NCBI RefSeq assembly: GCF_001667015.1
Contig: NZ_LZIS01000116.1
Location: 34,874-98,873 of the forward strand
From: Mycobacterium sp. E3198
GTDB taxonomy: Bacteria; Actinomycetota; Actinomycetes; Mycobacteriales; Mycobacteriaceae
Direction: 5' to 3'
Length of the DNA stretch: 64,000 nucleotides
Made by a program: the position numbers and the translations under genes. The notes beneath the pieces were generated by a model. It was not told where the DNA came from. It did not search any database and saw only the letters and a program-made list of their open reading frames with translations. Each line of letters begins with the position of its first letter. The stretch's first letter is position 1. This document shows, piece by piece, positions 1-10,778 of the stretch.

Positions 1-89
1 TGGGCCACCTTGGCGATGTGAAACGCGATCGACGAGTCGGTGATGATCCCGGAGACCAGAATCCGTTTGCCTTCGAGCAGTCCTGCCAT
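1..89 (-). CDS. inhA: NADH-dependent enoyl-ACP reductase InhA, N-terminus only
   Basis: The fragment encodes the first 29 residues of InhA, beginning [20 protein letters not shown], and then leaves the window. This is the distinctive InhA N-terminus, with the glycine-poor SDR cofactor loop ([14 protein letters not shown]). InhA reduces the trans-2-enoyl-ACP intermediate of FAS-II during mycolic acid elongation and is the target of activated isoniazid and ethionamide. A purine-rich ribosome site (GAAGGACGGAA) precedes the ATG. The start lies 16 bases after the fabG1 stop, so both genes should share one transcript. Residues such as S94 lie outside the window and cannot be judged. Confidence 0.97.
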   Translation of the reverse strand, partial: MAGLLEGKRILVSGIITDSSIAFHIAKVA

Positions 90-105
90 TTCCGTCCTTC
101 GTCTC

Positions 106-905
<800 letters not shown>

Positions 906-924
906 AATCTGCCCCCTGTCGTGC

Positions 925-986
925 CGCGAGCGTAACTCTGGCGTGACACTCGACGCCCACCGTCACGCTGGCGTGACACTCGCGAG
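925..986. terminator. Composite repeat between the VWA gene and fabG1, likely terminator
   Basis: The segment contains a perfect 15-bp direct repeat (CTGGCGTGACACTCG at 938-952 and 968-982, period 30 bp). It also has an inverted pair GCGTGAC (941-947) and GTCACGC (962-968), and outer arms resembling each other in inverted orientation. It sits between the VWA gene stop at 993 and the fabG1 promoter, so it could insulate fabG1-inhA from upstream transcription. Its first 11 bases, GCGAGCGTAAC, recur in the hairpin at 10719-10778. Confidence 0.5.
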
Positions 987-992
987 CCAAAG

Positions 993-2000
993 CTACGTCG
1001 GAAGCCGCCGGTTGATCAGCAACGCGGCCAGCGCCGCCAGCGCCAGCACCAGCGCACCCAGCCGCAGCCAGCCCGCGCTGGCGTCGCCCTTGATGGTCTC
1101 GTAACCGATCTGCTGCTGCAGCGACGCGTAGACGGCCTTCAACTCGGCCAGGCTCGCGGCGTTGTACCAGTTCCCGCCGGAGAGGTCGGCGACCTTCCTC
1201 ATGGTGGAGTCGTCGACCGGAACGGGCTGGCGCTGGTCGTTGATCTCGACGAACCCATAGGGCGTGCCGAACGAGATCGTCGAGATCGGCACGCCCTGGT
1301 CCTTGGCGGTGCGCGCGGCGGTGAAGGCGCCCTTGGGGTTGTCCGGGTTGGTCGGCATCGTCTCCTTGCCGTCCGAGAACAACACGATCCGAGCGGGGGG
1401 CGGTGTGTCGCCGCCCCCGATCACCGCGCCGACGGTCGCGATGGCCTGCAGCGCGGTGAAGATGCCCTCCCCGGTGGCCGTGCGGTCGGCGAACTGGAGC
1501 TTGTCCAGCGCGGCCTTGGTCGCGTCCCGGTTGGTCGTCGGCGACACCAGCACGGTCGCGGTGCCGGCGTACTCGATGAGGCCCAGGTTGATTCCCGGCG
1601 TCAGCTCGTCGGCGAACTGCTTGGCCGCCTCCTGCGCGGCCGCCATCCGATTGGGCGGGACGTCGGTGGCGCGCATCGACTGGGACACGTCGATCACCAG
1701 CATGACCACCGCGCGATTGCGGGGAATCCGCACGTCGTTGGTCGGACCCGCCATCGCGATGGTGAACAGCACCAGCGACGCCACCAGCAGGATCGCCGGC
1801 ACGTGCCGCCAACGCGACGGCCGCTGCGGCGCAACGCTTTCCAGCAGCTCCATGTTGGCGAACCGCAGCATCCGCCGCTGCCGCGCCAGCTGCAGCACGA
1901 TGTACAGCGCGGCCAGCCCGACAACGACAAAGAGGAAAAGGAAGAACCACGAGTGCGCGAAGCCCGACAACGACATCGGGCCCAGCAGGGGCAATGTCAC
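993..2000 (-). CDS. VWA-domain membrane protein (Rv1481-type, BatA-like)
   Basis: A 335-residue protein with two N-terminal membrane segments (about residues 13-37 and 66-86), an extracytoplasmic von Willebrand A domain and a C-terminal membrane helix (about 310-330). The MIDAS metal site DVSQS is visible near residues 104-108. The architecture is that of BatA/Rv1481 proteins found with MoxR ATPases and DUF58 proteins, which are thought to act as chaperones or metal-insertion factors. The gene overlaps the upstream DUF58 gene by four bases and closes the moxR1-DUF58-VWA operon. The substrate is unknown. Confidence 0.9.
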   Translation of the reverse strand: MTLPLLGPMSLSGFAHSWFFLFLFVVVGLAALYIVLQLARQRRMLRFANMELLESVAPQRPSRWRHVPAILLVASLVLFTIAMAGPTNDVRIPRNRAVVMLVIDVSQSMRATDVPPNRMAAAQEAAKQFADELTPGINLGLIEYAGTATVLVSPTTNRDATKAALDKLQFADRTATGEGIFTALQAIATVGAVIGGGDTPPPARIVLFSDGKETMPTNPDNPKGAFTAARTAKDQGVPISTISFGTPYGFVEINDQRQPVPVDDSTMRKVADLSGGNWYNAASLAELKAVYASLQQQIGYETIKGDASAGWLRLGALVLALAALAALLINRRLPT

Positions 2001-2950
2001 TGCCGTCCCGCCAGTGCCCCGCGCCGGCGGGACTCGACGAAGCGGACGATGTCGGCGATCCAGTCCCGGTCGGTGCGCAGCGTCAGCACCGGGGCCCCGC
2101 AGCTCCGGATGGTGCGGGACACCTCCGCACGATGCGCCGCGGCCGCCTTGGCGAAGTCGTCGCGCAGCTGGGCGTCGATGGTGAATTCCCGGGTGACGCC
2201 GGTCTCGGCGTCCTGCAACACGACGTCGCCGATGTCGGGCAGTTCGACATCACGGGGGTCGAGCACCTCGATGGCCAGCACCTCGTGGCGGGCGGCGATC
2301 GCCCGCAGCGGGCGCATCCAGTTGATCGGGCCGAGGAAGTCGCTGATGATGACGGCCATGCCGCGGCGGCGTTCCGGCCGGCGCAGCGCGTCGATGGCAA
2401 TTGCCAAATCCCCGCGCACGCCGACCGGCGCCTTGGGGGTGGTCGCGATGGTGCGCAGCAGCGTCTGCTCGTGCTGGCGCCCCGAGCGGGCCGGCACGCG
2501 GGTGATAGTCGCGCCGGTGGCGATGATCGCGCCGAGTCGGTTGCCGCCGCCGCTGTTGAGATACGTGATCGCCGCGGCCGCCGCCACGGCCAGGTCGCGC
2601 TTCTCGCACACCGTGGTACCGAAGTCCAGGCTGGCCGACATGTCGACCACCATCCACGTCTCCAGCTCGCGGTCGGCGATCATCTGCCGGACGTGCGGGT
2701 GCATGGTGCGCGCGGTGACGGCCCAGTCCATCCGCCGCACGTCGTCGCCGGGCTGATACTCGCGCGACTCCCCCGGCTCCGAGCCCGGCCCCGGGATCAG
2801 GCCGAGGTGGTCGCCGTGCAGGACACCGTCGAGCTTGCGTTTGACCGTGAGCTCGAGCTGCCGCAGCGCCGCCGACAGCTTCGGGTCGTCGATCTGCCCA
2901 CGCTCAAACGATGGCGGATGACGCACCGCAGGCTTCTGGGGATCGGTCAC
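1997..2950 (-). CDS. DUF58 domain protein (Rv1480-type)
   Basis: A 317-residue soluble protein with the DUF58 signature: an [19 protein letters not shown] segment near residues 65-83, followed by a degenerate VWA-like fold with DMSASL near 103-108. DUF58 proteins are encoded next to MoxR AAA+ ATPases and VWA membrane proteins, and this is the case here, with four-base overlaps on both sides. The arrangement implies translational coupling and a shared complex. Its biochemical role is not established. Confidence 0.9.
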   Translation of the reverse strand: MTDPQKPAVRHPPSFERGQIDDPKLSAALRQLELTVKRKLDGVLHGDHLGLIPGPGSEPGESREYQPGDDVRRMDWAVTARTMHPHVRQMIADRELETWMVVDMSASLDFGTTVCEKRDLAVAAAAAITYLNSGGGNRLGAIIATGATITRVPARSGRQHEQTLLRTIATTPKAPVGVRGDLAIAIDALRRPERRRGMAVIISDFLGPINWMRPLRAIAARHEVLAIEVLDPRDVELPDIGDVVLQDAETGVTREFTIDAQLRDDFAKAAAAHRAEVSRTIRSCGAPVLTLRTDRDWIADIVRFVESRRRGALAGRQ

Positions 2951-4077
2951 CGACCGCTGGCCGCCACGGTCTGCATCACCGGGGGAACCGAATGACCTTG
3001 CTGCGGAACGGCGTTCACTTGCGGCAGGGCCACCGTCTGCAGGATCCGGTTGATGACGATCTCCGGCGAGATTTCGTCGGCGAGCGCGTCGTAGGTGAGG
3101 ATCAACCGGTGCCGCAGCACGTCGGGGATGACTTCGACGACGTCCTGCGGGATGACGTAGTCGCGGCCGCGCACCAGCGCCAGCGAGCGGGCGCCGGCGA
3201 TGATGCCCAGCGAGGCGCGCGGGGACGCGCCGAACGAGACCCAGGTCTTGACGTCGTTCATGCCAAGCTGCTCGGGGTTACGGGTGGCGGTGACGACGCG
3301 CACCACGTAGTCGACCAGCGCGTGGTGGACGAAGACGTTGGACGCGATCTCCTGCAGCCGCAGCAGGTCCTCGGTGTTCAGGATCTGCTTGGGCACCGGC
3401 GGCCTGACGCCCATCCGGTAGATGATCTCCCGCTCCTCCTCCGGCGTCGGGTAGCCGACGTTGATCTTGAACAGGAAGCGGTCCCGCTGGGCCTCGGGCA
3501 GCGGGTAGACGCCCTCGTGCTCGATCGGGTTCTGCGTCGCCATCACCAGGAACGGATTGGGCAGCGGAAAGGTCTTTCCGCCGATCGAGACGTGGCGCTC
3601 CTGCATGACCTCCAGCAGCGCCGACTGGACCTTGGCCGGCGCGCGGTTGATCTCGTCGGCGAGCAGGAAGTTGACCACCACCGGGCCGAGTTCGGTGTCG
3701 AACTCCTCCTTGCCCTGGCGGTAGATGCGGGTACCGATGATGTCGGTGGGCACCAGGTCGGGCGTGAACTGGATGCGCGCGAAGGTCCCGCCGACCACCC
3801 GCGCAAAGGTCTCGACGGCCAGCGTCTTCGCCACGCCGGGAACGCCCTCGAGCAGCACGTGGCCCTTGGACAGCAGGCCCACCAGCATCCGCTCGACGAG
3901 CTGGTCCTGGCCGACGATGATCCGCTTGACCTCGAAGATGGCCCGCTCCAGCGTGTGGACCTCGGCGGCCAGGCCATTGCCGCCGCCGGGGGGCGCTTCG
4001 TGGGCGGGCGGGCCGGATGGCCCGCCGGGGCCCGGGTAACTGCTGGCGCCCGGGGGCGGCCCACCTGCTGATGTCAT
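2947..4077 (-). CDS. moxR1: MoxR-family AAA+ ATPase MoxR1
   Basis: A 376-residue MoxR ATPase. After a Gly/Pro-rich N-terminus of about 30 residues come Walker A (GVPGVAKT), Walker B (LLADEINRA) and sensor 1 (MATQNP). The C-terminal helical lid is typical of the family. I chose the ATG at 4077 because GGAGGG lies six bases upstream; a TTG one codon earlier is possible but too close to that site. MoxR ATPases are thought to remodel or activate partner proteins together with VWA proteins, here the two genes downstream. The product closely matches M. tuberculosis MoxR1 in length and sequence. Confidence 0.94.
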   Translation of the reverse strand: MTSAGGPPPGASSYPGPGGPSGPPAHEAPPGGGNGLAAEVHTLERAIFEVKRIIVGQDQLVERMLVGLLSKGHVLLEGVPGVAKTLAVETFARVVGGTFARIQFTPDLVPTDIIGTRIYRQGKEEFDTELGPVVVNFLLADEINRAPAKVQSALLEVMQERHVSIGGKTFPLPNPFLVMATQNPIEHEGVYPLPEAQRDRFLFKINVGYPTPEEEREIIYRMGVRPPVPKQILNTEDLLRLQEIASNVFVHHALVDYVVRVVTATRNPEQLGMNDVKTWVSFGASPRASLGIIAGARSLALVRGRDYVIPQDVVEVIPDVLRHRLILTYDALADEISPEIVINRILQTVALPQVNAVPQQGHSVPPVMQTVAASGR

Positions 4078-4187
4078 CAAGAACCCTCCACGCTCAATCG
4101 GACACGACTGCCGGGCAGCGACGTGCCCTCGTCCAACTATTCCAGGCCTGCCGGTTTCCGTCGACGGCGCGGTTCGCTGGCCCGCGA

Positions 4188-4913
4188 TCAGTACTCGATG
4201 ATCCTAGTCAGGAACGGCGTCATACCCGGCTTGCGCACCGGGCTGACCGTCACCTTGCCAGCCAGTGACGACGCCTCCAGCATCTGACCGTTGCCGAGAT
4301 ACATGGTGACGTGCTGGCCACCGTTCGGTCCGTAGAAGATGAGGTCGCCGCGCCTGGCCTCGTTGGGCGGGATGTGGCGGCCGGCGTTGTACTGGTCACC
4401 CGAAAACCGCGGGATCAGCACGCCGACCCCGGCGAACATGTACCGCATCAGGCCCGAGCAGTCGAACCCGTTGATGCCGGCGCCGTCTCCGACGCCCTTG
4501 CTGGGCCCGTCCAGCGAGCCCCCGCCCCACGAATAGGGGACGCCCATCTGCGACCCGCCCCGCTTGATCACGTACTCGATCGCCTGCCGGCCGTAGACCC
4601 GCGGGATCTTGCCGCCGGGGTTGGTGGGGGTCGCCGCGGCGGGGGCGGGATCGCCAGCGAGATTGATCCCGAGCCCGCCGAGGAACTGCTTACCCAGGTT
4701 CAGCGTGGTCTGGGTGGCCTGGGCGGTGGCCTGCAGCGAGGCGTTGGCGACCGCGAGCGGATCCCCCGGGGCGCCGGCGCTGATCTGGGCCGGCAGCGTC
4801 GGATCCCACGGCCCGGGATCGGCGGTGGCCGGACTGGCCACAGACAACATCAGCCCGGTCACCAACGCGGTGATCCAGGCCAGGTTGACCAGATGAAACC
4901 GTTTGCGGCGCAT
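4188..4913 (-). CDS. ripB: NlpC/P60 peptidoglycan endopeptidase RipB
   Basis: A 241-residue secreted D,L-endopeptidase, the same length as M. tuberculosis RipB from this start. The signal peptide (MRRKRFHLVNLAWITALVTG, cleavage near ATA-DP) precedes a short linker and an NlpC/P60 domain with catalytic Cys in GFDCSGLMRY and His in GQHVTMYLG. It cleaves peptide stems of peptidoglycan. The start was placed at 4913 because AGGAG lies just upstream and the longer reading frame adds 12 residues without signal character. The gene follows ripA by ten bases, and its ribosome site overlaps the ripA 3' end. Confidence 0.95.
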   Translation of the reverse strand: MRRKRFHLVNLAWITALVTGLMLSVASPATADPGPWDPTLPAQISAGAPGDPLAVANASLQATAQATQTTLNLGKQFLGGLGINLAGDPAPAAATPTNPGGKIPRVYGRQAIEYVIKRGGSQMGVPYSWGGGSLDGPSKGVGDGAGINGFDCSGLMRYMFAGVGVLIPRFSGDQYNAGRHIPPNEARRGDLIFYGPNGGQHVTMYLGNGQMLEASSLAGKVTVSPVRKPGMTPFLTRIIEY

Positions 4914-4923
4914 AGCTCCTCGT

Positions 4924-6357
4924 TCAGTATTCGATGTAGCGGACCACATACGGCGTCATCCCACTGGTGCGCACGGGAGCGACGCGGACCTTCAAACCGA
5001 TGTCGGGGGCTTCGAGCATCTGGCCGCCGCCGAGGTAGATCGTCACGTGCTGGCTGCCGCCCGGGCCGTAGAAGATGACGTCGCCACGGCGCATCTGAGA
5101 CGACGGAATCTTGCGGCCCAGGTTGTACTGCGAACCCGAGTAGTGCGGCAGCTTGATGCCCACGCCGGCGAACGAGTACAGGACCAGGCCCGAGCAGTCG
5201 AAACCGGTGATCCCGGCGCCCGAGTCGATCCCCTTGCTCGGCCCGGCCGCGTTGCCGCCGCCCCAGGAATAGGGGACGCCGATCTGCGACAAGCCCCGGC
5301 GGATCACATACTCGCTGGCCTGCCGCCCGTACACGCGCGGGATCCGCGCGGCCGTCGCGCCCGGGCTCGCGTTGGTGATCCCCGTGTCGTCTGGCCGCAG
5401 GATGCCCAGCTGCTGCAGGAAACTCTTGCCCATGCTGGCGGTGACCTGCGTCGAGGTGGCCGAGATGCCCAGCACCTGGTTGATCACGGCGATCGGGTCA
5501 CCGGGGACGTTGGCGCTGGGGACCATCGGCAACGTCGGGTCCCACACGCCGTCCCACTGGCGGCCCGCGGGGCGCGGTGCACCGGCCGGGGCCCCCGGAT
5601 CCCACCGGTCGCCCGATGCCGGGGCGGCGTCGCCGCCCTTGCCCGCCGACCATTGCAGCTTGGCCGCCTCGAGTTTGGCCTGCGCCTCGTCGCGCTCAGC
5701 GGCCAGTCGGGAGGCCTGCTCGCGTTGTTCGCCGAACTTCCGCTTGGAGTTGGTAAGCGCCGCCACCGCGGCATCCTGGCTGGCCTTGGCGTCGGCGGCA
5801 GCCTTGTCGGCCTTCTGCTTGGCCAGCCGCGCGGCCGATTCCTTGTTCACCTGTTCGGTCCGGGCCCGCTGCAATTTGTCCATCACCGCCTGGGAACTGG
5901 CGGTCAGGGTTCGGGCGGCCGATTCGGTGGCGATGATGTCCTCGGGGCTGGTCGCCATCAGGTAGCTGCCCGACGGGCCGTTCATATAGGTGGCCGCCGC
6001 GAAGGTGTTGAACCGGTGCTGTGCGGCCGCGATCGCGGTGTTCGCCTCGGCGACCGCCTGCCGGCTCGCCTCGAGGTCGTGCTGTGCCGCGGCCGCGTTG
6101 TCGCGCGCGGTCTCGACGTCGACCAGGGCCTTATTGACGCTTTCCTGCTCGGTCTGGATCTCGGCCGTGAGGTCTTCCAAACGCTGGTTGGCCCTGGCCA
6201 CGTTGGCGATCAGGGCGGCCAGGCTGTCGGCGGCGGGATCGGCGTCCGCCAGACCCGGAGTGCACACCAGCATCGCCACGCTCAGCACCGAAGGAATGAC
6301 CGGCCGGACCAGCCTGCCGGCCGGTCGCGCCGAGAAGCCCCACCGGGTACGTCTCAT
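4924..6357 (-). CDS. ripA: NlpC/P60 peptidoglycan endopeptidase RipA
   Basis: A 477-residue secreted cell-separation hydrolase. A signal peptide (residues 1-38) is followed by a long alpha-helical coiled-coil inhibitory domain (about 40-240), an Ala/Pro/Gly-rich linker and a C-terminal NlpC/P60 domain (about 350-477). The domain carries the catalytic motifs GFDCSGLVLY and SQHVTIYLG. RipA cleaves the D-Glu to meso-DAP bond at the septum, partners with resuscitation-promoting factors and penicillin-binding proteins, and is kept inactive by its helical domain. RipB downstream is a compact paralogue lacking the coiled coil. Confidence 0.96.
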   Translation of the reverse strand: MRRTRWGFSARPAGRLVRPVIPSVLSVAMLVCTPGLADADPAADSLAALIANVARANQRLEDLTAEIQTEQESVNKALVDVETARDNAAAAQHDLEASRQAVAEANTAIAAAQHRFNTFAAATYMNGPSGSYLMATSPEDIIATESAARTLTASSQAVMDKLQRARTEQVNKESAARLAKQKADKAAADAKASQDAAVAALTNSKRKFGEQREQASRLAAERDEAQAKLEAAKLQWSAGKGGDAAPASGDRWDPGAPAGAPRPAGRQWDGVWDPTLPMVPSANVPGDPIAVINQVLGISATSTQVTASMGKSFLQQLGILRPDDTGITNASPGATAARIPRVYGRQASEYVIRRGLSQIGVPYSWGGGNAAGPSKGIDSGAGITGFDCSGLVLYSFAGVGIKLPHYSGSQYNLGRKIPSSQMRRGDVIFYGPGGSQHVTIYLGGGQMLEAPDIGLKVRVAPVRTSGMTPYVVRYIEY

Positions 6358-6512
6358 ACGGCTCAGGTCTCCTACGGCTCAACGCGGACGGGCGGCGCCA
6401 GGCACGTGAATCTCGAAAGCGCCAGGAACAACAGGGGCATCAGTTGCACCGTACGTCACACGAGACGCGCTGGAAACGCTCGTCACAAACTGCACTCTGG
6501 ACGTGCGTTTAA

Positions 6513-6530
6513 TGTGACCGAACGGTGACC
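6513..6530 (-). promoter_or_regulatory. MtrA-like direct repeat upstream of ripA
   Basis: On the reverse strand the sequence reads GGTCACCGTTCGGTCACA, that is two GGTCAC units 11 bp apart, about 155 bp upstream of the ripA start. MtrA, the essential OmpR-type regulator of septal hydrolases in mycobacteria, binds loosely conserved GTCAC-containing direct repeats, and ripA is a known MtrA target. Two further GTCACA words occur on the + strand at about 6456 and 6482. The assignment is by motif and context only. Confidence 0.5.
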
Positions 6531-6596
6531 TAGCGGGTTTGCCGCACGCCGGGGCGGGCAGGTGCCCGGCCAGGTGACCGGAGCCGGATGCGCGTG

Positions 6597-7145
6597 TTAG
6601 GCGCCCTGATCAGCCTCGGTGGCGGAGTTTTCCGGTGCGCCGGCCGACGTTGCTGCACGCCTGCTGCGCAACTGCAGGAATCTCGTGCCGATGGCCGCCC
6701 CCAGCACCCCGATCACAAGAAATATCGTCAGGCCGGTCCAGGGGAATTCGGGCGACTGCAGCTCGTGCAGGAAATGCTGCGCCGAGACCACCGGATTGCC
6801 CGTCTTGGCGATGTCCTCCCCGGCCTCGAGGGTGACCCGCGGGAACTGCGTGCTGTAGCTGCCGACGTAATTCGGGCTGAGGGTCAGCACCGTGGCGTCG
6901 TGGTAGTCGGCGCCGACGACCGTGGAGATGTCGCGCAACGGCGTGTCGTTGGGCGGGTTGTGGTCGAGCAGCACGATCTTGAGGTTGATGCCGTCGGCGT
7001 GCGCCTGGTTGACCACCTCAAGCAGCCCGGGCAGGGCGTCCGGCGGCGCGCTGACGCCGTCGACGGCGACCTTGGCCTTGATCGCGGTCATGTCGACGTC
7101 CTGCGGAATGTAGAGCGGCAGAACGAAAGAATCGTGCCCGGTCAT
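6597..7145 (-). CDS. Conserved membrane protein (Rv1476-type)
   Basis: A 182-residue protein conserved upstream of ripA in mycobacteria. The first 125 residues are soluble and begin MTGHDSFVLPLYIPQDVDM; a single membrane helix follows (about 133-153), then a basic turn and a short charged tail. The N-terminal region has no signal peptide, so an extracytoplasmic N-domain with a C-terminal anchor or the reverse cannot be decided. No catalytic motif is evident. It is separated from ripA by about 240 bp, so it is probably a separate transcription unit. The family is usually annotated as DUF6676. Confidence 0.85.
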   Translation of the reverse strand: MTGHDSFVLPLYIPQDVDMTAIKAKVAVDGVSAPPDALPGLLEVVNQAHADGINLKIVLLDHNPPNDTPLRDISTVVGADYHDATVLTLSPNYVGSYSTQFPRVTLEAGEDIAKTGNPVVSAQHFLHELQSPEFPWTGLTIFLVIGVLGAAIGTRFLQLRSRRAATSAGAPENSATEADQGA

Positions 7146-7321
7146 GCCGTCACTCTAGTGTCGGGCGCGGATTGGAGCCGGTAAGGGGTTTAAACCCGGG
7201 GCCGTCGCGACAAGACTGGGACTAGGGGCGCCCGCCGTAATGCAGGACAAGCGTACTGTTAAAGTTGGCACCGCCGCCGACACGGCCCGTCGGTGGAAGA
7301 ACTAAATCCTCGGGAGTTGAA

Positions 7322-10135
7322 GTGACTGATTCTGTGAACTCGTTCGGAGCCCGCGACACCCTCAAGGTCGGCGACAAGAGTTACCAGATCTATCGCCTCG
7401 ACGCCGTCCCCAATACCGAGAAGCTCCCCTACAGCCTCAAGGTCCTCGCCGAGAATTTGCTGCGCAACGAGGACGGCAGCAACATCACCAAGGACCACAT
7501 CGAGGCCATCGCCAACTGGGATCCCAAGGCGGAGCCCAGCATTGAGATCCAGTACACGCCCGCGCGCGTCGTGATGCAGGACTTCACCGGCGTGCCGTGC
7601 ATCGTCGACCTGGCCACCATGCGCGAGGCCATCGGCGACCTCGGCGGCAAGCCCGACAAGGTCAACCCGTTGGCGCCCGCCGACCTGGTGATCGACCACT
7701 CGGTGATCGCCGACCTGTTCGGCCGCGCCGACGCGTTCGAGCGCAACGTCGAGATCGAATACCAGCGCAACGGCGAGCGCTACCAGTTCCTGCGTTGGGG
7801 GCAGGGCGCATTCGACGACTTCAAGGTCGTGCCGCCGGGCACCGGCATCGTGCACCAGGTCAACATCGAGTACCTGGCCAGCGTCGTGATGGACCGCGAC
7901 GGCGTGGCCTATCCGGACACGGTCGTGGGCACCGACTCGCACACCACGATGGTCAACGGCCTCGGCGTGCTGGGCTGGGGCGTGGGCGGCATCGAGGCCG
8001 AGGCGGCGATGCTCGGTCAGCCGGTGTCGATGCTGATCCCCCGGGTCGTCGGCTTCAAGCTGACCGGCGAGATCCAGGCCGGCGTCACCGCCACCGACGT
8101 CGTGCTCACCGTCACCGAGATGCTGCGCAAGCACGGCGTGGTCGGCAAGTTCGTCGAGTTCTACGGCGAGGGCGTGTCCGAGGTGCCGCTGGCCAACCGC
8201 GCCACCCTGGGCAACATGAGCCCCGAATTCGGTTCCACCGCAGCGATTTTCCCGATCGACGAGGAGACCATCTCCTACCTGAAGTTCACCGGGCGCAAGC
8301 CGGAGCAGCTCGCCCTGGTCGAGGCGTACGCCAAGGAGCAGGGAATGTGGCACGACCCCGAGCACGAGCCCGAGTTCTCTGAGTACCTCGAACTCGACCT
8401 GTCCGACGTGGTGCCGTCGATCGCCGGGCCCAAGCGCCCGCAGGACCGAATCGCGTTGTCGGATGCCAAATCCACGTTCCGCGAGCAGATCCCGAACTAC
8501 GTCGGCGACGACCCCGACAAGAAGGAGTACTCGAAGCTGGACGAGGCCGTCGACGAGTCCTTCCCGGCCAGCGACCCCGGACAGAACACCGAGTGCCCCG
8601 ACGCCGACGCCCTGCCCAAGGTGGAATCGGCCGCCGCACATTCCAACGGGCGGGTGAGCAACCCGGTGACCGTGAAGTCCGACGAACTCGGCGAGTTCGT
8701 GCTCGATCACGGCGCGGTGGTGATCGCGGCGGTCACGTCGTGCACCAACACCTCCAACCCGGAGGTGATGCTGGGCGCGGCGCTGCTGGCGCGCAACGCC
8801 GTCGAGAAGGGCCTGGCCTCCAAGCCCTGGGTGAAGACCTCGATGGCTCCCGGCTCCCAGGTCGTCAGCGACTACTACGACAAGGCCGGGCTGTGGCCGT
8901 ACCTGGAGAAGCTCGGCTTTTACCTCGTCGGCTACGGCTGCACCACGTGCATCGGCAACTCCGGCCCGCTGCCCGACGAGATCTCCAAGGCGATCAATGA
9001 CAACGACCTTTCGGTTGCCGCCGTGCTGTCGGGCAACCGGAACTTCGAGGGCCGCATCAACCCGGACGTCAAGATGAACTACCTGGCGTCGCCGCCGCTG
9101 GTGGTGGCCTACGCCCTGGCCGGGACCATGGACTTCGACTTCGATTCCCAGCCCCTCGGCGCGGACAAGGACGGCAACGACGTCTTCCTCAAAGACATCT
9201 GGCCGTCGCAGAAGGACGTCTCGGACACCATCGCCTCGGCGATCAGCCAGGAAATGTTCACCAAGAACTACGCCGACGTGTTCAAGGGTGACGAGCGCTG
9301 GCGCAACCTGCCGACGCCCAGCGGCAACACCTTTGAGTGGGACCCGGATTCGACGTATGTGCGCAAGCCCCCGTACTTCGAGGGCATGGCGCCCGACCCG
9401 GAGCCGGTCAAGGACATCAGCGGCGCCCGGGTGCTGGCGCTGTTGGGCGATTCGGTGACCACCGACCACATCTCCCCCGCGGGCAGCATCAAGCCGGGCA
9501 CCCCGGCGGCGCAGTACCTCGACGAGCACGGCGTCGACCGCAAGGACTACAACTCCTTCGGCTCGCGGCGCGGCAACCACGAGGTGATGATCCGTGGCAC
9601 GTTCGCCAACATCCGGCTGCGCAACCAATTGCTGGACGACGTCGCCGGCGGCTACACCCGCGACTTCACCCAGGACGGCGGCCCGCAGGCGTTCATCTAC
9701 GACGCGGCGCAAAACTATGCGGCACAGGACATTCCGCTGGTGGTGCTGGGCGGCAAGGAATACGGCTCGGGTTCGTCGCGCGACTGGGCGGCCAAGGGCA
9801 CGTTGCTGCTGGGCGTGCGGGCGGTGATCGCCGAGTCGTTCGAGCGCATCCACCGCTCGAACCTGATCGGCATGGGCGTGATCCCGCTGCAGTTCCCCGA
9901 GGGTAAGACGGCGGGCGACCTGGGGCTGGACGGCACCGAGGTCTTCGACATCACCGGCATCGAGGCGCTCAACGACGGCAAGACGCCGAAGACGGTGCGC
10001 GTCAAGGCCGCCAAGGAATCCGGCGACCCGATCGAGTTCGACGCGGTGGTGCGCATCGACACCCCCGGCGAGGCGGATTACTACCGCAACGGCGGCATCC
10101 TGCAGTACGTGCTGCGCAACATGCTCAAGTCGTAG
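7322..10135 (+). CDS. acn: Aconitate hydratase A
   Basis: A 937-residue aconitase of the AcnA/IRP type that interconverts citrate and isocitrate in the TCA and glyoxylate cycles. The [4Fe-4S] ligands are visible as C474 ([10 protein letters not shown]) and C540/C543 ([11 protein letters not shown]). The swivel domain has [12 protein letters not shown]. The GTG start was chosen because GGGAG lies six bases upstream and the product then begins [12 protein letters not shown], matching the family; an earlier ATG at 7265 adds 19 Pro/Arg-rich residues. It is followed after 12 bases by its probable TetR regulator, as in M. tuberculosis. Confidence 0.97.
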   Translation: MTDSVNSFGARDTLKVGDKSYQIYRLDAVPNTEKLPYSLKVLAENLLRNEDGSNITKDHIEAIANWDPKAEPSIEIQYTPARVVMQDFTGVPCIVDLATMREAIGDLGGKPDKVNPLAPADLVIDHSVIADLFGRADAFERNVEIEYQRNGERYQFLRWGQGAFDDFKVVPPGTGIVHQVNIEYLASVVMDRDGVAYPDTVVGTDSHTTMVNGLGVLGWGVGGIEAEAAMLGQPVSMLIPRVVGFKLTGEIQAGVTATDVVLTVTEMLRKHGVVGKFVEFYGEGVSEVPLANRATLGNMSPEFGSTAAIFPIDEETISYLKFTGRKPEQLALVEAYAKEQGMWHDPEHEPEFSEYLELDLSDVVPSIAGPKRPQDRIALSDAKSTFREQIPNYVGDDPDKKEYSKLDEAVDESFPASDPGQNTECPDADALPKVESAAAHSNGRVSNPVTVKSDELGEFVLDHGAVVIAAVTSCTNTSNPEVMLGAALLARNAVEKGLASKPWVKTSMAPGSQVVSDYYDKAGLWPYLEKLGFYLVGYGCTTCIGNSGPLPDEISKAINDNDLSVAAVLSGNRNFEGRINPDVKMNYLASPPLVVAYALAGTMDFDFDSQPLGADKDGNDVFLKDIWPSQKDVSDTIASAISQEMFTKNYADVFKGDERWRNLPTPSGNTFEWDPDSTYVRKPPYFEGMAPDPEPVKDISGARVLALLGDSVTTDHISPAGSIKPGTPAAQYLDEHGVDRKDYNSFGSRRGNHEVMIRGTFANIRLRNQLLDDVAGGYTRDFTQDGGPQAFIYDAAQNYAAQDIPLVVLGGKEYGSGSSRDWAAKGTLLLGVRAVIAESFERIHRSNLIGMGVIPLQFPEGKTAGDLGLDGTEVFDITGIEALNDGKTPKTVRVKAAKESGDPIEFDAVVRIDTPGEADYYRNGGILQYVLRNMLKS

Positions 10136-10147
10136 CCGTCGTCGCCT

Positions 10148-10729
10148 GTGCCCAAAGTCAGCGAGGACCATCTGGCGGCTCGCCGCCGCCAGATCCTCGA
10201 CGGCGCCCGTCGCTGCTTCGCCGAGTACGGCTACGACAAGGCCACGGTGCGCCGGCTGGAGAAGGCGGTCGGGATGTCGCGCGGCGCGATCTTCCATCAC
10301 TTCCGCGACAAGGACGCGCTGTTTTTCGCGCTGGCGCACGAGGACGCCGAGCGGATGGCCGACGTGGCATCCCGCGAGGGCCTGATCCAGGTGATGCGCG
10401 ACATGCTCGCCGCGCCCGAGGAGTTCGACTGGCTGGCCACCCGGCTGGAGATCGCCCGCAAGCTGCGCAACGACCCCGTGTTCAGTCGCGGCTGGGCGGA
10501 GCGTTCCGCGGAGCTGGCGGCCGCGACCACCGATCGGCTGCGCCGCCAGACCGAGGCGCACCGGGTGCGCGACGACGTCCCCGCCGACGTCTTGCAGTGC
10601 TACCTAGAGCTGGTTCTCGACGGTCTGGTGGCCCGGCTGGCGTCCGGCGAAGACCCGCGGCGGCTGGCCGCGGTCCTCGACCTGGTGGAAAAGTCGGTGC
10701 GGCGCAAGGACTCTGGGGCGCGAGCGTAA
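10148..10729 (+). CDS. acnR: TetR-family regulator of aconitase (AcnR-type)
   Basis: A 193-residue TetR regulator with an N-terminal helix-turn-helix (about residues 10-55, including GYDKATVRRLEKAVGMSRGAIF split by the turn) and a helical ligand-binding C-terminus. It corresponds to Rv1474c and to corynebacterial AcnR, which represses acn. Its position 12 bp after acn supports co-transcription and autoregulation through the acn promoter. The GTG start follows acn directly and has no clear ribosome site, so translational coupling to acn is likely. The last few residues overlap a hairpin terminator. Confidence 0.93.
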   Translation: MPKVSEDHLAARRRQILDGARRCFAEYGYDKATVRRLEKAVGMSRGAIFHHFRDKDALFFALAHEDAERMADVASREGLIQVMRDMLAAPEEFDWLATRLEIARKLRNDPVFSRGWAERSAELAAATTDRLRRQTEAHRVRDDVPADVLQCYLELVLDGLVARLASGEDPRRLAAVLDLVEKSVRRKDSGARA

Positions 10730-10778
10730 CGCCACTGCGAATGAGGGGACGTAATTTCGCAGTGACGCTACGCTCGCG
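10719..10778. terminator. Bidirectional hairpin between convergent acnR and HTH gene
   Basis: Arms at 10719-10741 and 10756-10778 form a stem of about 23 bp, with two G-U/A-C type mismatches and a 14-base loop. The stem covers the stop of acnR (+) and the stop of the small HTH gene (-). There is no T-run, which is usual for high-GC actinobacteria. The first arm shares GCGAGCGTAAC with the repeat at 925-986. Confidence 0.65.

Noticed and set aside
7259..10561. Very long antisense frame (about 1100 codons) opposite acn
   Set aside because: High GC content keeps the antisense frame open. The sense strand encodes an intact aconitase with all cluster ligands, and the antisense protein is a low-complexity Arg/Val/Leu/Gly/Asp-rich sequence without motifs.
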